Shown here in pieces: positions 51,407 through 60,597 of a DNA stretch of 64,000 nucleotides. This stretch comes from JAFGGG01 sp964634205 (lineage in GTDB: Bacteria; Spirochaetota; Spirochaetia; SZUA-6; RPPD01): NCBI GenBank assembly GCA_964634205.1, contig CAZWKE010000008.1, positions 1 to 64,000 on the forward strand. The letters run 5' to 3'. Each line of letters starts with the position of its first letter. Position 1 is the stretch's first letter. The notes beneath the pieces were generated by a model that was not told the origin of the DNA, searched no databases, and was given only the letters and a program-made list of their open reading frames with translations. Position numbers and translations under genes: made by a program.

Positions 51407-51628
51407 CTTCTGGGTGCCTTGGCTGAATTGAATAATAAGGGAATTAAGGTTCCGGGAGAGGTTCTGTTGGCGGGTTTCGATGATATTGCGGAGGCCAAGC
51501 CGGCAAATCCGTCCCTCTCCACGGTTTGCCAACCCATAAAACAGTTGGGAGAAATCGCCGCGGAAGTTCTTTTGGCCCAAATATACAGCGAGCAGGTTCC
51601 CGATATAATCAAACCGGACATGGATTAA
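51407..51628 (+). pseudogene. LacI-family regulator C-terminal remnant
   Basis: About 73 codons match the end of a LacI/GalR sugar-binding domain: LGALAELNNKGIKVPGEVLLAGFDD followed by NPSLSTVCQPIKQLGEIAAEVLLAQI. The DNA-binding part and most of the sensor are missing; the 29 codons before it (back to an ATG at 51320) are unrelated. Probably a decayed or deleted regulator. Confidence 0.7.
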
Positions 51629-51655
51629 TATCACATAATTTATCTTTTCCGCATA

Positions 51656-51678
51656 AAAAAGCATGATGATTGCTTTTT
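51656..51678. terminator. Weak AT-rich hairpin after the LacI remnant
   Basis: AAAAAGCA (51656-51663) and TGCTTTTT (51671-51678) give an 8-bp stem with a 7-nt loop and T runs on both strands, usable as a bidirectional terminator. Low GC makes it uncertain. Confidence 0.35.
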
Positions 51679-51727
51679 CTTCCCTTCGTACTATTTTCTT
51701 ATTATTATTGATGAATAAATATTAATT

Positions 51728-52528
51728 ATGGAAAAGAGTCGACCACTTAAAAACTACCATACCCATACCTTTCGTTGTAAACATGCCGCCGGTGAGGTGC
51801 GGGACTATGCCGCCGCCGCACTTGAACACAATATTTCGGTCCTGGGAATAAGCGATCACACCCCCTTACCGGACAACCGCTGGCTCAGTGTGCGTATGCA
51901 CCGGGATGAGCTGGACGGATACCTTACGGCAATCGCAACCGCACGAAATGAGTTCCCCGGACTGACCATTCTTGCCGGCCTGGAGTGTGATTATTTTCCG
52001 GAGTACCATGATTACTATAAAGAAGAACTCTTGGGCAGGTACGGTCTTGATTACCTCATTGCCGGAACGCATTTTTTTACGGTGGACGGCAGTTTCAGGG
52101 GCGCGCACAGCGGTATAATGGGGAGGAGTGAACTGAAGGCATATACCGCCGCTACGGTGAAGACCATAGAGTCCGGCCTGTTTACTTTCATCTCACATCC
52201 GGACATGTTCGGCATGTTTTATCTGCAATGGGATAAAGAAGCAGAGGCGGCCGCCCGGGAAATTCTGGGTGCCGCCGCGGATAACCATATCGCGCTGGAG
52301 TTAAATACCTTTGGATTGCGTAAAAATCCGGTGGTCAGCGGGGGGGTGGAGCGCGCGGTATACCCCCTGCCGCAATTTTGGGAGCTGGCAGCGGGGTATG
52401 ATATCAGGGTTGTGGTAAACTCGGATGCCCATTCACCGGCCGAGGTAGCCGAGGGAATTGAACCCTGCCTGCGGCAGGCCGCCGGTTGGGGATTAACTAC
52501 GGCGGATTTTTCTTACCTGGAAGCTTGA
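51728..52528 (+). CDS. PHP-family phosphatase (histidinol-phosphatase-like)
   Basis: A 266-residue metal-dependent phosphoesterase. The PHP motifs are NYHTHTFRCKHA (first His pair), GISDHTPLP, the GLECDYFPEY glutamate, HSGIMG and FISHPDMF, with the final VVNSDAHSPAEV. Its domain architecture and length match HisK histidinol phosphate phosphatases of Firmicutes and spirochaetes, but no his gene is nearby, so another phosphoester substrate is possible. The ATG has no clear ribosome site. Confidence 0.8.
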   Translation: MEKSRPLKNYHTHTFRCKHAAGEVRDYAAAALEHNISVLGISDHTPLPDNRWLSVRMHRDELDGYLTAIATARNEFPGLTILAGLECDYFPEYHDYYKEELLGRYGLDYLIAGTHFFTVDGSFRGAHSGIMGRSELKAYTAATVKTIESGLFTFISHPDMFGMFYLQWDKEAEAAAREILGAAADNHIALELNTFGLRKNPVVSGGVERAVYPLPQFWELAAGYDIRVVVNSDAHSPAEVAEGIEPCLRQAAGWGLTTADFSYLEA

Positions 52529-52599
52529 ATTTCACTTGTATACACATTTTTTGTTATCCGCGTCATCATGGTTTTACTGAAAAATCGGGCCCATTTACC

Positions 52600-52627
52600 T
52601 TGACTTCACCTTTTTAGTTATTATAAT
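52600..52627 (+). promoter_or_regulatory. Promoter of the PTS/antiporter operon
   Basis: TTGACT (52600-52605), a 16-nt spacer and a perfect TATAAT (52622-52627). The start near 52634 leaves a leader of about 9 nt with GAGGA just before the ATG at 52643-52646. Confidence 0.65.
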
Positions 52628-52642
52628 AGTAATTAGAGGACA

Positions 52643-53377
52643 ATGATGGACAATAATGGACAAAAGGGCCTTGAAAACGAAATAATGACACTCAGCCAGG
52701 TAGCTGTTTACTTGAAAATCGCCGAAAAAACGTTGCTGCGGATGGCGCATAAGGGAGAGATCCCCTGTGCCAAAATCGGCAGCCAGTGGCGTTTTGTAAA
52801 ACCCATGATCGATAACTGGCTGCTCTCCAAAATGAAGTATTTTAATCCCGACAATGAATTAAGTTCACTGCTGGCGGATGATGCAGGAGCCGTGATGCCG
52901 GTGACCCGTCTCATGCATCATGCCTTTGTAGCTCGTAATATAAAACCGGGAAGCAAGGAACAGGTTTTAGGGGAGCTTATAGAGCCCCTGGTCCGGGGTG
53001 GTATTGTCTCGGACAAGGCGGGTTACCTGAGGAAACTTCTGGCAAGGGAACAGCTTCTTACAACGGCCCTGGGTATGGGAGTGGCTGTGCCGCATATCAG
53101 AAATCCGCGGGAAAATCCGCCGGGGATCATGCTTATTGTCGTGGGAATCTGTCCGCCCGGAACGGATTTCGGGGCGCTTGATAATGAAAAGACCAGGCTG
53201 TTCTTTCTGATCTGTACCGACAGTGAAAAGCTTCACCTGCGAGTACTAGCCCAATTAAACCGGATTATAAACGATCCCGCCCTGATAAAGGCGGTAATGC
53301 AGGCCGCCGATGAACAGGCGATTATCGATATTTTTGTCAATAAGGAAAAGGAATTATTCCAGAGCCGGAGTGCATAG
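52643..53377 (+). CDS. Excisionase-type HTH fused to PTS EIIA (fructose/Ntr) domain
   Basis: A 244-residue regulatory protein. The N-terminal MerR/excisionase-like helix-turn-helix (MTLSQVAVYLKIAEKTLLRMAHKGEIPCAKIGSQWRFVK) is typical of DNA-binding EIIA fusions; after a linker, an EIIA domain (about 95-235) carries the phospho-acceptor His in ALGMGVAVPHIRNPREN. Such proteins couple phosphorylation by EI/NPr to transcription or transport. The gene is first in an operon with a second EIIA and a cation/proton antiporter. A second ATG (52646) immediately follows the first. Confidence 0.85.
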   Translation: MMDNNGQKGLENEIMTLSQVAVYLKIAEKTLLRMAHKGEIPCAKIGSQWRFVKPMIDNWLLSKMKYFNPDNELSSLLADDAGAVMPVTRLMHHAFVARNIKPGSKEQVLGELIEPLVRGGIVSDKAGYLRKLLAREQLLTTALGMGVAVPHIRNPRENPPGIMLIVVGICPPGTDFGALDNEKTRLFFLICTDSEKLHLRVLAQLNRIINDPALIKAVMQAADEQAIIDIFVNKEKELFQSRSA

Positions 53378-53385
53378 GAGGGAAC

Positions 53386-53841
53386 ATGAATTTTAAAGAT
53401 ATGATAAACGAACAAGGCATCTGCATTCTTGAAGAAAGTGATAAAAAACAGGCCCTGCTGAAGCTTATTGAGTGTGCGGTGAACCAGGGTGCGGTCCATC
53501 AGGAGAAAACCCGGGAGCTGACCGAGCGTATTTTTCACCGGGAGGGGCTGATGAGTACGGGGATCGGGATCGGTATAGCCATTCCCCACGTTCGCTATGA
53601 AGGCGTAAAAAAGCCGCTGATCGTTATGGGAATCCAGCCGCGGGGTGTGCCCGGTTACGCCGCTATAGACGATCAACCGGTGCAGCTTGTGGTGATGATC
53701 ATTATGGGCAAGAACCAGCACCGGGAATATATAGACCTGCTTTCGCATGTCGTCAGATTTTTAAAGTCTGATGAAATAAAAAACAAGCTGTTACAGGCAC
53801 AAAACGCCAAAGATGCCTACAACCTGATAAAAGGAGCATAG
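53386..53841 (+). CDS. PTS EIIA domain protein (PtsN-like)
   Basis: A stand-alone EIIA of 151 residues, of the nitrogen/fructose type. The active-site His lies in STGIGIGIAIPHVRYEGVKK, preceded by RIFHREGLM. There is no HTH, and no EIIB or EIIC gene is present, so it is regulatory rather than a sugar transporter part. It lies 8 nt after the HTH-EIIA gene and 1 nt before the antiporter, with GGAGGGAAC as ribosome site. Confidence 0.88.
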   Translation: MNFKDMINEQGICILEESDKKQALLKLIECAVNQGAVHQEKTRELTERIFHREGLMSTGIGIGIAIPHVRYEGVKKPLIVMGIQPRGVPGYAAIDDQPVQLVVMIIMGKNQHREYIDLLSHVVRFLKSDEIKNKLLQAQNAKDAYNLIKGA

Positions 53842-53842
53842 T

Positions 53843-55531
53843 ATGGTTGAGTGGTTTAACTCGATAGTAAACAGTATTTCAGTTTCCCATTTGAATGTAT
53901 TAATTATTCTGGGACTGGCGCTTTTCGGCGGTACAATCGGCGGGAAACTGTTCCAGAAGATCAAGGTGCCCCAGGTGGTAGGGTATATCGCCATCGGTAT
54001 CATTATCGGGCAGAATCTCCTGCACCTGGTTCCCCTGAGTGTGGTGAAGAAGTTTGAACCGTTCAATTATTTCGCACTGGGGTTGATCAGTTTCATGATC
54101 GGGGGGGAGCTGAAACTCAGTGCACTGAAAAAGTACGGCAAGCAGTTTATCTCCATTTTATTTTTTGAGGCTTTGGGCGCTTTTTTCTTTGTCAGTATTC
54201 TGGTTTTTATCATCGGCATGTTTCTTCTGCATAATCTTGTGGTATCCCTGGTCATGGCCCTGCTGTTGGGTTCCATGTCGGCGGCCACCGCCGCTGCCGG
54301 GACCACCGACGTATTGTGGGAGTATAAGACAAGAGGGCCGCTTACCAGCATGCTCCTGGGAGTGGTGGCCCTGGACGACATTCTGGCCCTGTTCCTGTTT
54401 GCCGTGTTTTCCAGTATCAGTACCATGTTCCTGGGAGTGCGGGGCGGAAATGTACTGAACGAGTTGGGAGGCCTTGGGTACGAACTAGGGGCCGCCGTGA
54501 TTGTGGGCGGTGGCAGCGGGTATGTGCTGGCGCGCCTGTTACGCACTTTTCTGGATGAGAACAAAACCCTAACGTTCAGCATCGGGGCCATCCTTCTGGT
54601 GCTTGGGCTTTCGGTTGCCCTGAAAATCGATATGCTGCTTTCTTCCATGATCATGGGTATCCTTATTACCAATATCGCTCCTATTCGCAGCAAGGAGGTG
54701 TTTAAGCTCCTGGATCGGGTGGCAACGCCCATTTATGTGCTCTTTTTTGTCCTTGTCGGTACCTCATTGAATCTCGGGGGTATCAATGTGGTTATCGGTG
54801 TGCTGATCGTGGTGTATCTCATCGGCAGAACCGCGGGCAAGATGATCGGGGCGCGCCTGGGGGGGCTGCTTTCCAAAGCCGTGCCCACGGTCAGCAAGTA
54901 CCTGCCGTTGTGTCTGTTCAGTCAATCGGGGGTGGCCATCGGTCTGGCCATTCTGGCCCAGCAGCGGTTCCCCGAAAATATCGGCGGAACAGTCATTGTA
55001 ATCATTACCGCAACCACTTTTCTGGTGCAGTTGATCGGTCCGCCCTTCATTAAACAGGCAGTGGTAAAAGCGGGGGAAACCGGTCTGAATATCACGCAGG
55101 ACGACCTGATCAAAACCATTAAAACAGGCGAGGTGCTTTCCAAAAAATCTCCGCTTATCGCTGAAAATACCAGCCTGAAGAAAATCCTGGCGATTTTCAG
55201 CAGGAATGACGAGCTGTATTATCCCGTGGTGGATAAGAAAAAGCATCTGCAGGGGATTATCTCTATTGACAGCATTAAAGAAACCCTGATGGCCCAGGAA
55301 CTGTCGGACTTCCTGTTGGCGCATGATATCATGGAACCGCCGGTTACGACGTGTACCGCCACCACACCTCTAACCGAGGCTGAGGACATAATGGACCATT
55401 ATCACGTGGATTACCTGCCGGTAATAAAGGAGGATAATGTGACGGAAGGTGTGGTTGAACGCAGGGGGATACAGCGCTATGTGGCCACGCGCCTTCTGGA
55501 TGTAGAGAACAAAACACGGTCCCTGGGTTAA
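53843..55531 (+). CDS. CPA2 monovalent cation/proton antiporter with CBS domains
   Basis: A 562-residue protein with about 12 membrane helices (15-400), of the KefB/NapA-like cation-proton antiporter family: KVPQVVGYIAIGIIIGQNLL, SMSAATAAAGTTDVLWEY and the ion-binding LLGVVALDDILALFLF (adjacent acidic residues). The C-terminal cytosolic part (about 430-560) holds two CBS domains (SKKSPLIAENTSLKKILAIF, HDIMEPPVTTCTATTPLTEA). In place of the usual RCK domain it therefore has CBS. Position after two EIIA genes suggests that PTS phosphorylation controls it. It overlaps the facing TPR gene by 4 nt. Confidence 0.87.
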   Translation: MVEWFNSIVNSISVSHLNVLIILGLALFGGTIGGKLFQKIKVPQVVGYIAIGIIIGQNLLHLVPLSVVKKFEPFNYFALGLISFMIGGELKLSALKKYGKQFISILFFEALGAFFFVSILVFIIGMFLLHNLVVSLVMALLLGSMSAATAAAGTTDVLWEYKTRGPLTSMLLGVVALDDILALFLFAVFSSISTMFLGVRGGNVLNELGGLGYELGAAVIVGGGSGYVLARLLRTFLDENKTLTFSIGAILLVLGLSVALKIDMLLSSMIMGILITNIAPIRSKEVFKLLDRVATPIYVLFFVLVGTSLNLGGINVVIGVLIVVYLIGRTAGKMIGARLGGLLSKAVPTVSKYLPLCLFSQSGVAIGLAILAQQRFPENIGGTVIVIITATTFLVQLIGPPFIKQAVVKAGETGLNITQDDLIKTIKTGEVLSKKSPLIAENTSLKKILAIFSRNDELYYPVVDKKKHLQGIISIDSIKETLMAQELSDFLLAHDIMEPPVTTCTATTPLTEAEDIMDHYHVDYLPVIKEDNVTEGVVERRGIQRYVATRLLDVENKTRSLG

Positions 55532-56952
55532 CGGCCCAGGCGCTTCGCGTTTTGCAGGGCCTTGGTTTTATATGTTCCGGTATAACCGCTTTTTTCGAAG
55601 GTGGAATATGCCTGCCGGTAATAACTTCCCGCCTTGGCTTTTTGCCCGCGGACCTCGTAAAGCGCCGCCAGGTCATAAAGCAGGTAGCCGTAATCGGTAG
55701 TGTTGTTCCAGCCCTGCTTTTCCATCACGCTCTTGGCTTGCAGATAAAAATGCTCGGCCTTGTCCGGTTCTGATTTCATATAATAGATTTTGCCCATGTT
55801 GTGCAGGATGATCCGGTAGGTGTTCTTGTCTCCCTTGGAAGGTGAGAGCGCATCATAGGCCTGCATGGCTTTACTGTAATATTCCAGGGCGGCACTCAGC
55901 CTGTTCTGGTCTTTCCCCGGAAGAGCCAGGTTGTGATAGGTAATCGCGATCAGGTATAAACTCGCCGCATAGCGGATGCCGGAGGTCCTACCCGTGTTTT
56001 CCATGGCAGCCTTGGCCTCTAAACTGTAGGTCAGGGATTTATGGAACTCTCTTTTCTGAAAGTGACTGTTGGCAAAGTTCTGCAGCAGAATCACATACAG
56101 CCTGGTTTTTTCGAGTTTCAGTTTGGTGAGGATCTTTTCCGATTCGGCATAATTTTTCAGCGCCGCGCCATAGTTATGCTGCAGATATTGCGCCCAGCCG
56201 AGGTTGTTGTAAACGAGGGCCATATCATAGATGTGCGAGAGTCCCTGTTTTTCCAGAAAAGCCTTTGCCTTCAGGAAGTATTCCGTAGCGGTCCCCGGTT
56301 TGCCCTTGGTGCAATAGATATTGCCCCGCAAATTGTTGATCGCGTACAGCAGTTTGTTTTTATCAGCCGTGTTCAGTTTTTGGGCAACCGCCTCCGCCTT
56401 GTCCGTGAAATCTAACGCCGCGTCCAGCCTGTTCTCCGTCTGCGCTAAAATGCTTCTGCGTACAAGGAGTTTTGCATAGAGCGCGTTGTTTACGGATTTA
56501 AGCTTCTCCAAGAGCTGCATGGCCTGCAGGACATAATCCCGGGCCGTGCCGGGATCTTCATTTTGAAAAAACAGGTTCGCCCGGTAGAAGAGATATTGTG
56601 CGTACTTCTCGTTTCCGGTAAGCTTGCGTTCTTTAAGGAGCGTCAATGCCTTGTCGAGCAGTTTCTGTGCCTCATCGTTTAAGCCCACCAGCCCGGCCGC
56701 CCTCCCGGCTTCCAGCAGGGCATCAAGGTAATCCGGGTCCTTGTTCAGGGCTTGCCGGAGGTAGTCCAGGGCCTTATGATAATCGGTTTCGGAATACTCC
56801 ATACCCTTGGCATAGAGATCGGCGGCCTGTTTTATAGTTGTGCCCCCGACCGCGGGTTGGCTTGTGTCGTCCGCAAATACAATTGAAGAAAAGATGCATA
56901 TACAGAAAAAATAAATGAAAACAACTATTCCGGAATAAACGTTCTTTTTCAT
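55528..56952 (-). CDS. Exported TPR protein
   Basis: A 474-residue protein with a signal peptide (MKKNVYSGIVVFIYFFCICIFSSIVFA) and then about nine TPR units (45-460; KALDYLRQALNKDPDYLDALLEAGRAAG, YNNLGWAQYLQHNYGAALKNYAES, ILHNMGKIYYMKSEPDKAEHFY). Exported TPR proteins usually act as scaffolds in envelope assembly; no client is suggested by the neighbours. I chose ATG 56952, which has AGGGGGTG 6 nt upstream, rather than a TTG 18 nt earlier. Confidence 0.85.
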   Translation of the reverse strand: MKKNVYSGIVVFIYFFCICIFSSIVFADDTSQPAVGGTTIKQAADLYAKGMEYSETDYHKALDYLRQALNKDPDYLDALLEAGRAAGLVGLNDEAQKLLDKALTLLKERKLTGNEKYAQYLFYRANLFFQNEDPGTARDYVLQAMQLLEKLKSVNNALYAKLLVRRSILAQTENRLDAALDFTDKAEAVAQKLNTADKNKLLYAINNLRGNIYCTKGKPGTATEYFLKAKAFLEKQGLSHIYDMALVYNNLGWAQYLQHNYGAALKNYAESEKILTKLKLEKTRLYVILLQNFANSHFQKREFHKSLTYSLEAKAAMENTGRTSGIRYAASLYLIAITYHNLALPGKDQNRLSAALEYYSKAMQAYDALSPSKGDKNTYRIILHNMGKIYYMKSEPDKAEHFYLQAKSVMEKQGWNNTTDYGYLLYDLAALYEVRGQKAKAGSYYRQAYSTFEKSGYTGTYKTKALQNAKRLGR

Positions 56953-57005
56953 GGGTTCACCCCCTGGCAATGATTGTTTAATTCTATTTTACGTTTGCCG
57001 GTTTG

Positions 57006-58865
57006 TCAAACCTGCGCATTGGTTCTGCCTGCCCGCTTATGTCGCGGTTTTATCAAACAGCCGGGGCCGTATCCGATCAGGTCCTTCCTGCCCGCCTTCA
57101 TCAGCGCGGCATACACAAGACGGTAGTTCTTGGACCGGTGGAAGTGGAGGAGTGCCCGCTGCATGGCCTTCTCATGCGCGCTGCGGGCCACATAGACCGA
57201 CCTGCCGGTGCGGGGGTTGATACCCGTATAATACATACAGGTTGAAACCGTACCGGGGGTGGGATAAAAGTCCTGCACCTGTTCGGGGATAAAATGCTTT
57301 TCCCGGAAGAAACAGGCAAGGGCAATCGAGTCGTGCAGGGTGGAGCCGGGGTGTCCGGAGATATAGTACGGCAGCAGGAACTGTTTTTTACCGAGTTTCC
57401 GGTTCAGTTTTTCAAACCGCGCGGCGAACCGCTCGAATAACTCATGAGGGGCCTTGTTCATCAGGGCCAATACACGGCCGGAGATGTGCTCCGGTGCCAC
57501 CTTAAGCTGCCCGCTGACATGATGTTCCACCAGGCAGGTGAGAAACCGCGGGTCCGGATCGGCCATGATGTAATCAAAGCGCAGCCCCGAGCGGATAAAT
57601 ACCTTTTTAACGCCGGGAATTTTACGCAGCCTGTCCAGAAGCAAGAGAAGGTCGTGATGGCTGACCGCAAGGTTTTTACAGGGAACGGGGACCAGGCAGT
57701 CCCTGTTCTTACAGCTGCCCTTTTCACGCTGTGTGCCGCAGGCGGGATCTCTGAAATTGGCCGTGGGCCCGCCCACGTCGTGGATATACCCCTTAAATCC
57801 GGGCAGCCGCGTTAAGGCAGTGGCCTCACGCACCAGAGAATCATGGCTGCGGGAGCTTACCAGCCTGCCCTGATGGAAGGTGAGGGAGCAGAAGTGACAG
57901 TTGCCGAAGCATCCCCGGCTGCCGGTCAGGCTGAACCTGATCTCTTCCAGGGCGGGGACGCCGCCGTCCGCTTCGTAGACAGGGTGATACCGTTTTAAAA
58001 AGGGTAATTCGTACACCCGGTCCAGCTCCTCCCGGGTAAGGGGGAGAGCCGGCGGGTTTTGGACTACAAGGCAATGGTCATAGCTTTCTATGAGTGTTTT
58101 TCCCCGCACATGATCATTGTTTTCATATTGGAGCATAAAACTCCGGGCAAAGGCCTGTTTGTCCGTACTCACTTCTTTAAAAGAAGGGAGGATACAGTAT
58201 GTTGATTCTTCCGGTAGGGTGTCGGTTCTGTACACCGTGCCTCTGACCGAGCGAATTTCGCCGACCGGTATTCCCTGTGCCAGGTGGGCGGCTATTTCGC
58301 TGATCGCCCGTTCACCCATGCCGTAGACAATGATGTCCGCCCCGGCATCGATAAGCACGGAACGCCTGACCTTGTCGTTCCAGTAATCGTAATGGGCAAG
58401 GCGTCTCAGTGAAGCTTCCAGACCCCCCAGAATAATCGGAACCTGCCCGAAAGCCTCACGTACCCGAATGGAATACACGATCGCGGCCCTGTCCGGACGC
58501 AGCCCCGGTTTTGACCCGGCAGTGTAGATGTCCTGCGGGCGTCTTTTTTTACTTACGGTATAATTGTTTACCATTGAGTCAATGTTCCCGGCGGTAATTA
58601 AAAATCCCAACCTGGGCCTGCCCAGTATCCGGAAGTTTTTAGCGCTTGCCGGATCCGGCTGGCTTAACACGGCCACCCGGAACCCCTTGCTTTCCAGCAG
58701 GCGTGAGATTATAGCCGCACCGAAAGAGGGATGGTCCACGTAGGCGTCACCGGTAATCAATATGAAATCCGCCTCCTCCCAGCCGCGCTCCCGCATTTCG
58801 GCGGTTGTGGTGGGAAGAAACCTTTGATTAGTGTATTGCATTTCAGCAATTTTAAATTTATTCAT
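57006..58865 (-). CDS. YgiQ-family radical SAM protein
   Basis: A 619-residue radical SAM enzyme of the YgiQ type. The N-terminal half is the DUF3362-related cobalamin-like domain (FILITGDAYVDHPSFGAAIISRLLESKGFRVAVLSQPD). The cluster motif CxxxCxxC is GSRGCFGNCHFCSLTFHQGR, followed by a barrel (GLRFDYIMADPDPRF, VAPEHISGRVLALMNK, YYISGHPGS) and a C-terminal extension with VARSAHEKAMQRALLHF. Function of the family is not established. A -10 box lies 11 nt before the ATG, so the leader is very short. Confidence 0.9.
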   Translation of the reverse strand: MNKFKIAEMQYTNQRFLPTTTAEMRERGWEEADFILITGDAYVDHPSFGAAIISRLLESKGFRVAVLSQPDPASAKNFRILGRPRLGFLITAGNIDSMVNNYTVSKKRRPQDIYTAGSKPGLRPDRAAIVYSIRVREAFGQVPIILGGLEASLRRLAHYDYWNDKVRRSVLIDAGADIIVYGMGERAISEIAAHLAQGIPVGEIRSVRGTVYRTDTLPEESTYCILPSFKEVSTDKQAFARSFMLQYENNDHVRGKTLIESYDHCLVVQNPPALPLTREELDRVYELPFLKRYHPVYEADGGVPALEEIRFSLTGSRGCFGNCHFCSLTFHQGRLVSSRSHDSLVREATALTRLPGFKGYIHDVGGPTANFRDPACGTQREKGSCKNRDCLVPVPCKNLAVSHHDLLLLLDRLRKIPGVKKVFIRSGLRFDYIMADPDPRFLTCLVEHHVSGQLKVAPEHISGRVLALMNKAPHELFERFAARFEKLNRKLGKKQFLLPYYISGHPGSTLHDSIALACFFREKHFIPEQVQDFYPTPGTVSTCMYYTGINPRTGRSVYVARSAHEKAMQRALLHFHRSKNYRLVYAALMKAGRKDLIGYGPGCLIKPRHKRAGRTNAQV

Positions 58866-58876
58866 TTTTTGACTCT

Positions 58877-58904
58877 ATTATACAGCAAAGTACATTTGAA
58901 CCAA
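58877..58904 (-). promoter_or_regulatory. Promoter of the YgiQ-type gene
   Basis: Minus-strand TTGGTT (58904-58899), 16-nt spacer and a perfect TATAAT (58882-58877), only 11 nt before the start codon. Confidence 0.5.
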
Positions 58905-58958
58905 GGAAAATATAATCGGATAAATCTAAAATTGCCTGTCTTTTTATATTTGACAGCG

Positions 58959-59047
58959 GCAATTCTCATTTTGATCGATTATATTTCTGTTTTTCCATAG
59001 CATCTGCAACCTCCATGTAACGTATACATATTCAAAATGAGAATTGC
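58959..59047. repeat. 16-bp perfect inverted repeat flanking 57 nt
   Basis: GCAATTCTCATTTTGA (58959-58974) and its exact reverse complement (59032-59047) lie in the divergent region between the radical SAM and glycosyltransferase genes. The core is AT-rich. It could be a miniature inverted-repeat element, a long hairpin or two operator half-sites. Confidence 0.7.
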
Positions 59048-59112
59048 GCTTGCACTTCAGGTACTCTTGCATGTAATATACTAAGAAATCGAGGGAATAA
59101 GAAAGCATTATT

Positions 59113-59967
59113 ATGTGCCCGAAAGTTTCGGTTATCATTCCAACCTATAACAGATTACCCCTGTTAAAACAGGCGCTTGCCTCGGTAAAGGCTCAGGATT
59201 ATCAAAATTACGAGTTGATTGTGGTGGACGACGGCTCCACGGACGGAACGGGGGAGTGGCTTTCCGCACAAGACGTACACCGCATCTTTCTGAATCATAC
59301 GGGATTCCCGGGACTGGTGCGGAACAGGGGAGCGGAGGCGGCAGGCGGAAAGTACCTCTGTTTCCTGGATTCCGATGATGTGTGGCTGCCGGAAAAACTC
59401 TCCTGCCAGATGGATTACTTTAAACGGAATCCCAAAATAGTACTCTGTCATACCAGGGAAATCTGGCGGCGAAACCGGAGGACCATTTCCCAGAAAGGCC
59501 GGACTCACAAGCGGGAAGGGTATATTTTTACGGACGCCCTGAACAAATGTATCATCGGTCCTTCCACGGTAATGATCGACCGCGGGGTGTTTTTTCAAAT
59601 CGGCGCGTTCCGCGAAAATTTAGAGGTGGCTGAAGATTATGAATTATGGCTGCGCCTGACGGCACAGCATGAGATCGGCTATATTGACAGGCCGCTGGTG
59701 GAAAAGCGGGCGGGCCACGGTGACCAGCTTTCGGAAAAATACGGTCATATTGAGCTGTTTCGGATCTGGGCCCTTTTATGTAATATCACCGGCGGTTCAT
59801 TCACCCCGGAACAGTTACGACTTGCCTGTAGGGAACTTGAGCTCAAATGCAGAATTTATGCCATGGGCTGCAAAAAGCGGGAAAAATATGACGAGACGGT
59901 TTTTTACCGTGAGATTGCCGCCCAGGCCGAGTCTTTCTTACGCCGGGAGCATGTTGTTGCCAATTAA
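59113..59967 (+). CDS. Glycosyltransferase family 2
   Basis: A 284-residue GT-A enzyme. N-terminal signature PKVSVIIPTYNRLPLLKQALASV, nucleotide-binding YELIVVDDGSTDGTGEWL, the metal-binding DxD in YLCFLDSDDVWLPEKL and a catalytic-type region FREIGAFRENLEVAEDYELWLRLT (as in cell-surface sugar transferases). Donor and acceptor are unknown. It begins the carbohydrate cluster that continues to the end of the window. Confidence 0.88.
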   Translation: MCPKVSVIIPTYNRLPLLKQALASVKAQDYQNYELIVVDDGSTDGTGEWLSAQDVHRIFLNHTGFPGLVRNRGAEAAGGKYLCFLDSDDVWLPEKLSCQMDYFKRNPKIVLCHTREIWRRNRRTISQKGRTHKREGYIFTDALNKCIIGPSTVMIDRGVFFQIGAFRENLEVAEDYELWLRLTAQHEIGYIDRPLVEKRAGHGDQLSEKYGHIELFRIWALLCNITGGSFTPEQLRLACRELELKCRIYAMGCKKREKYDETVFYREIAAQAESFLRREHVVAN

Positions 59968-60034
59968 TCGGAAGGTTTAATTAACCTCAAAGTTTATTGC
60001 TTTGGTTTTGCTATTCCGGCTATAATGCTTAAAA

Positions 60035-60495
60035 ATGAAAAAGCAGTGTTTGGGTTTATTACTCCTTCTATTGTCCTCGTTCGCTTTTGCCCGGCCGAAC
60101 CTGTTGTATAACGGTGATTTTGAACAGACTGAACACGGGCTGCCGCGCGGCTGGACCACCGAAACCTACACGAATGATCCGCAGGGCGTGCTATTCAGCA
60201 TCGGCCATGAAGGGGCATTTTCAGGGAAAAACTATGTTATTATTGAAAATCTGAAGGCAGATGACGCAAAACTGGTCCAAAATGTGAGGGTTACACCCGA
60301 TACCGTGTATAAAATCTCCTGTATGGTAAAGGTATTCGGCATGGGCGAAAAGGGGTTGGGGGCCAACATCAGCCTGCTTGATATACTCGCTGCCTCCACG
60401 GACATCAGGGGAACCCATGATACCTGGCAGAAGCTGGAATTATACGGGAAAACCGGTCCGAAACAGCATACCATCAGCCTTACCCTGCGGGTGGG
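60035..60495 (+). CDS. Exported carbohydrate-binding-module-like segment, cut by gap
   Basis: At least 153 codons before the gap. A signal peptide (MKKQCLGLLLLLLSSFAFA) precedes a beta-sandwich of the CBM4/9-like kind: NLLYNGDFEQTEHGLPRGW, AFSGKNYVIIENLKADDAKLVQNVRVTPDTVYKISCMVKV, and DTWQKLELYGKTGPKQHTISLTLRVG. Such modules occur at the N-terminus of some bacterial PMT-type mannosyltransferases. Since the sequence after the gap is open in frame back to its first codon and reads as a membrane start, this may be the beginning of the same gene. Confidence 0.75.
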
Positions 60496-60595
60496 NNNNN
60501 NNNNNNNNNNNNNNNNNNNNNNNNNNNNNNNNNNNNNNNNNNNNNNNNNNNNNNNNNNNNNNNNNNNNNNNNNNNNNNNNNNNNNNNNNNNNNNN
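60496..60595. other. Assembly gap of 100 N
   Basis: Exactly 100 unknown bases. It splits the CBM-like and GT-C segments; their separation and frame relation are not known. Confidence 0.99.
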
Positions 60596-60597
60596 AA

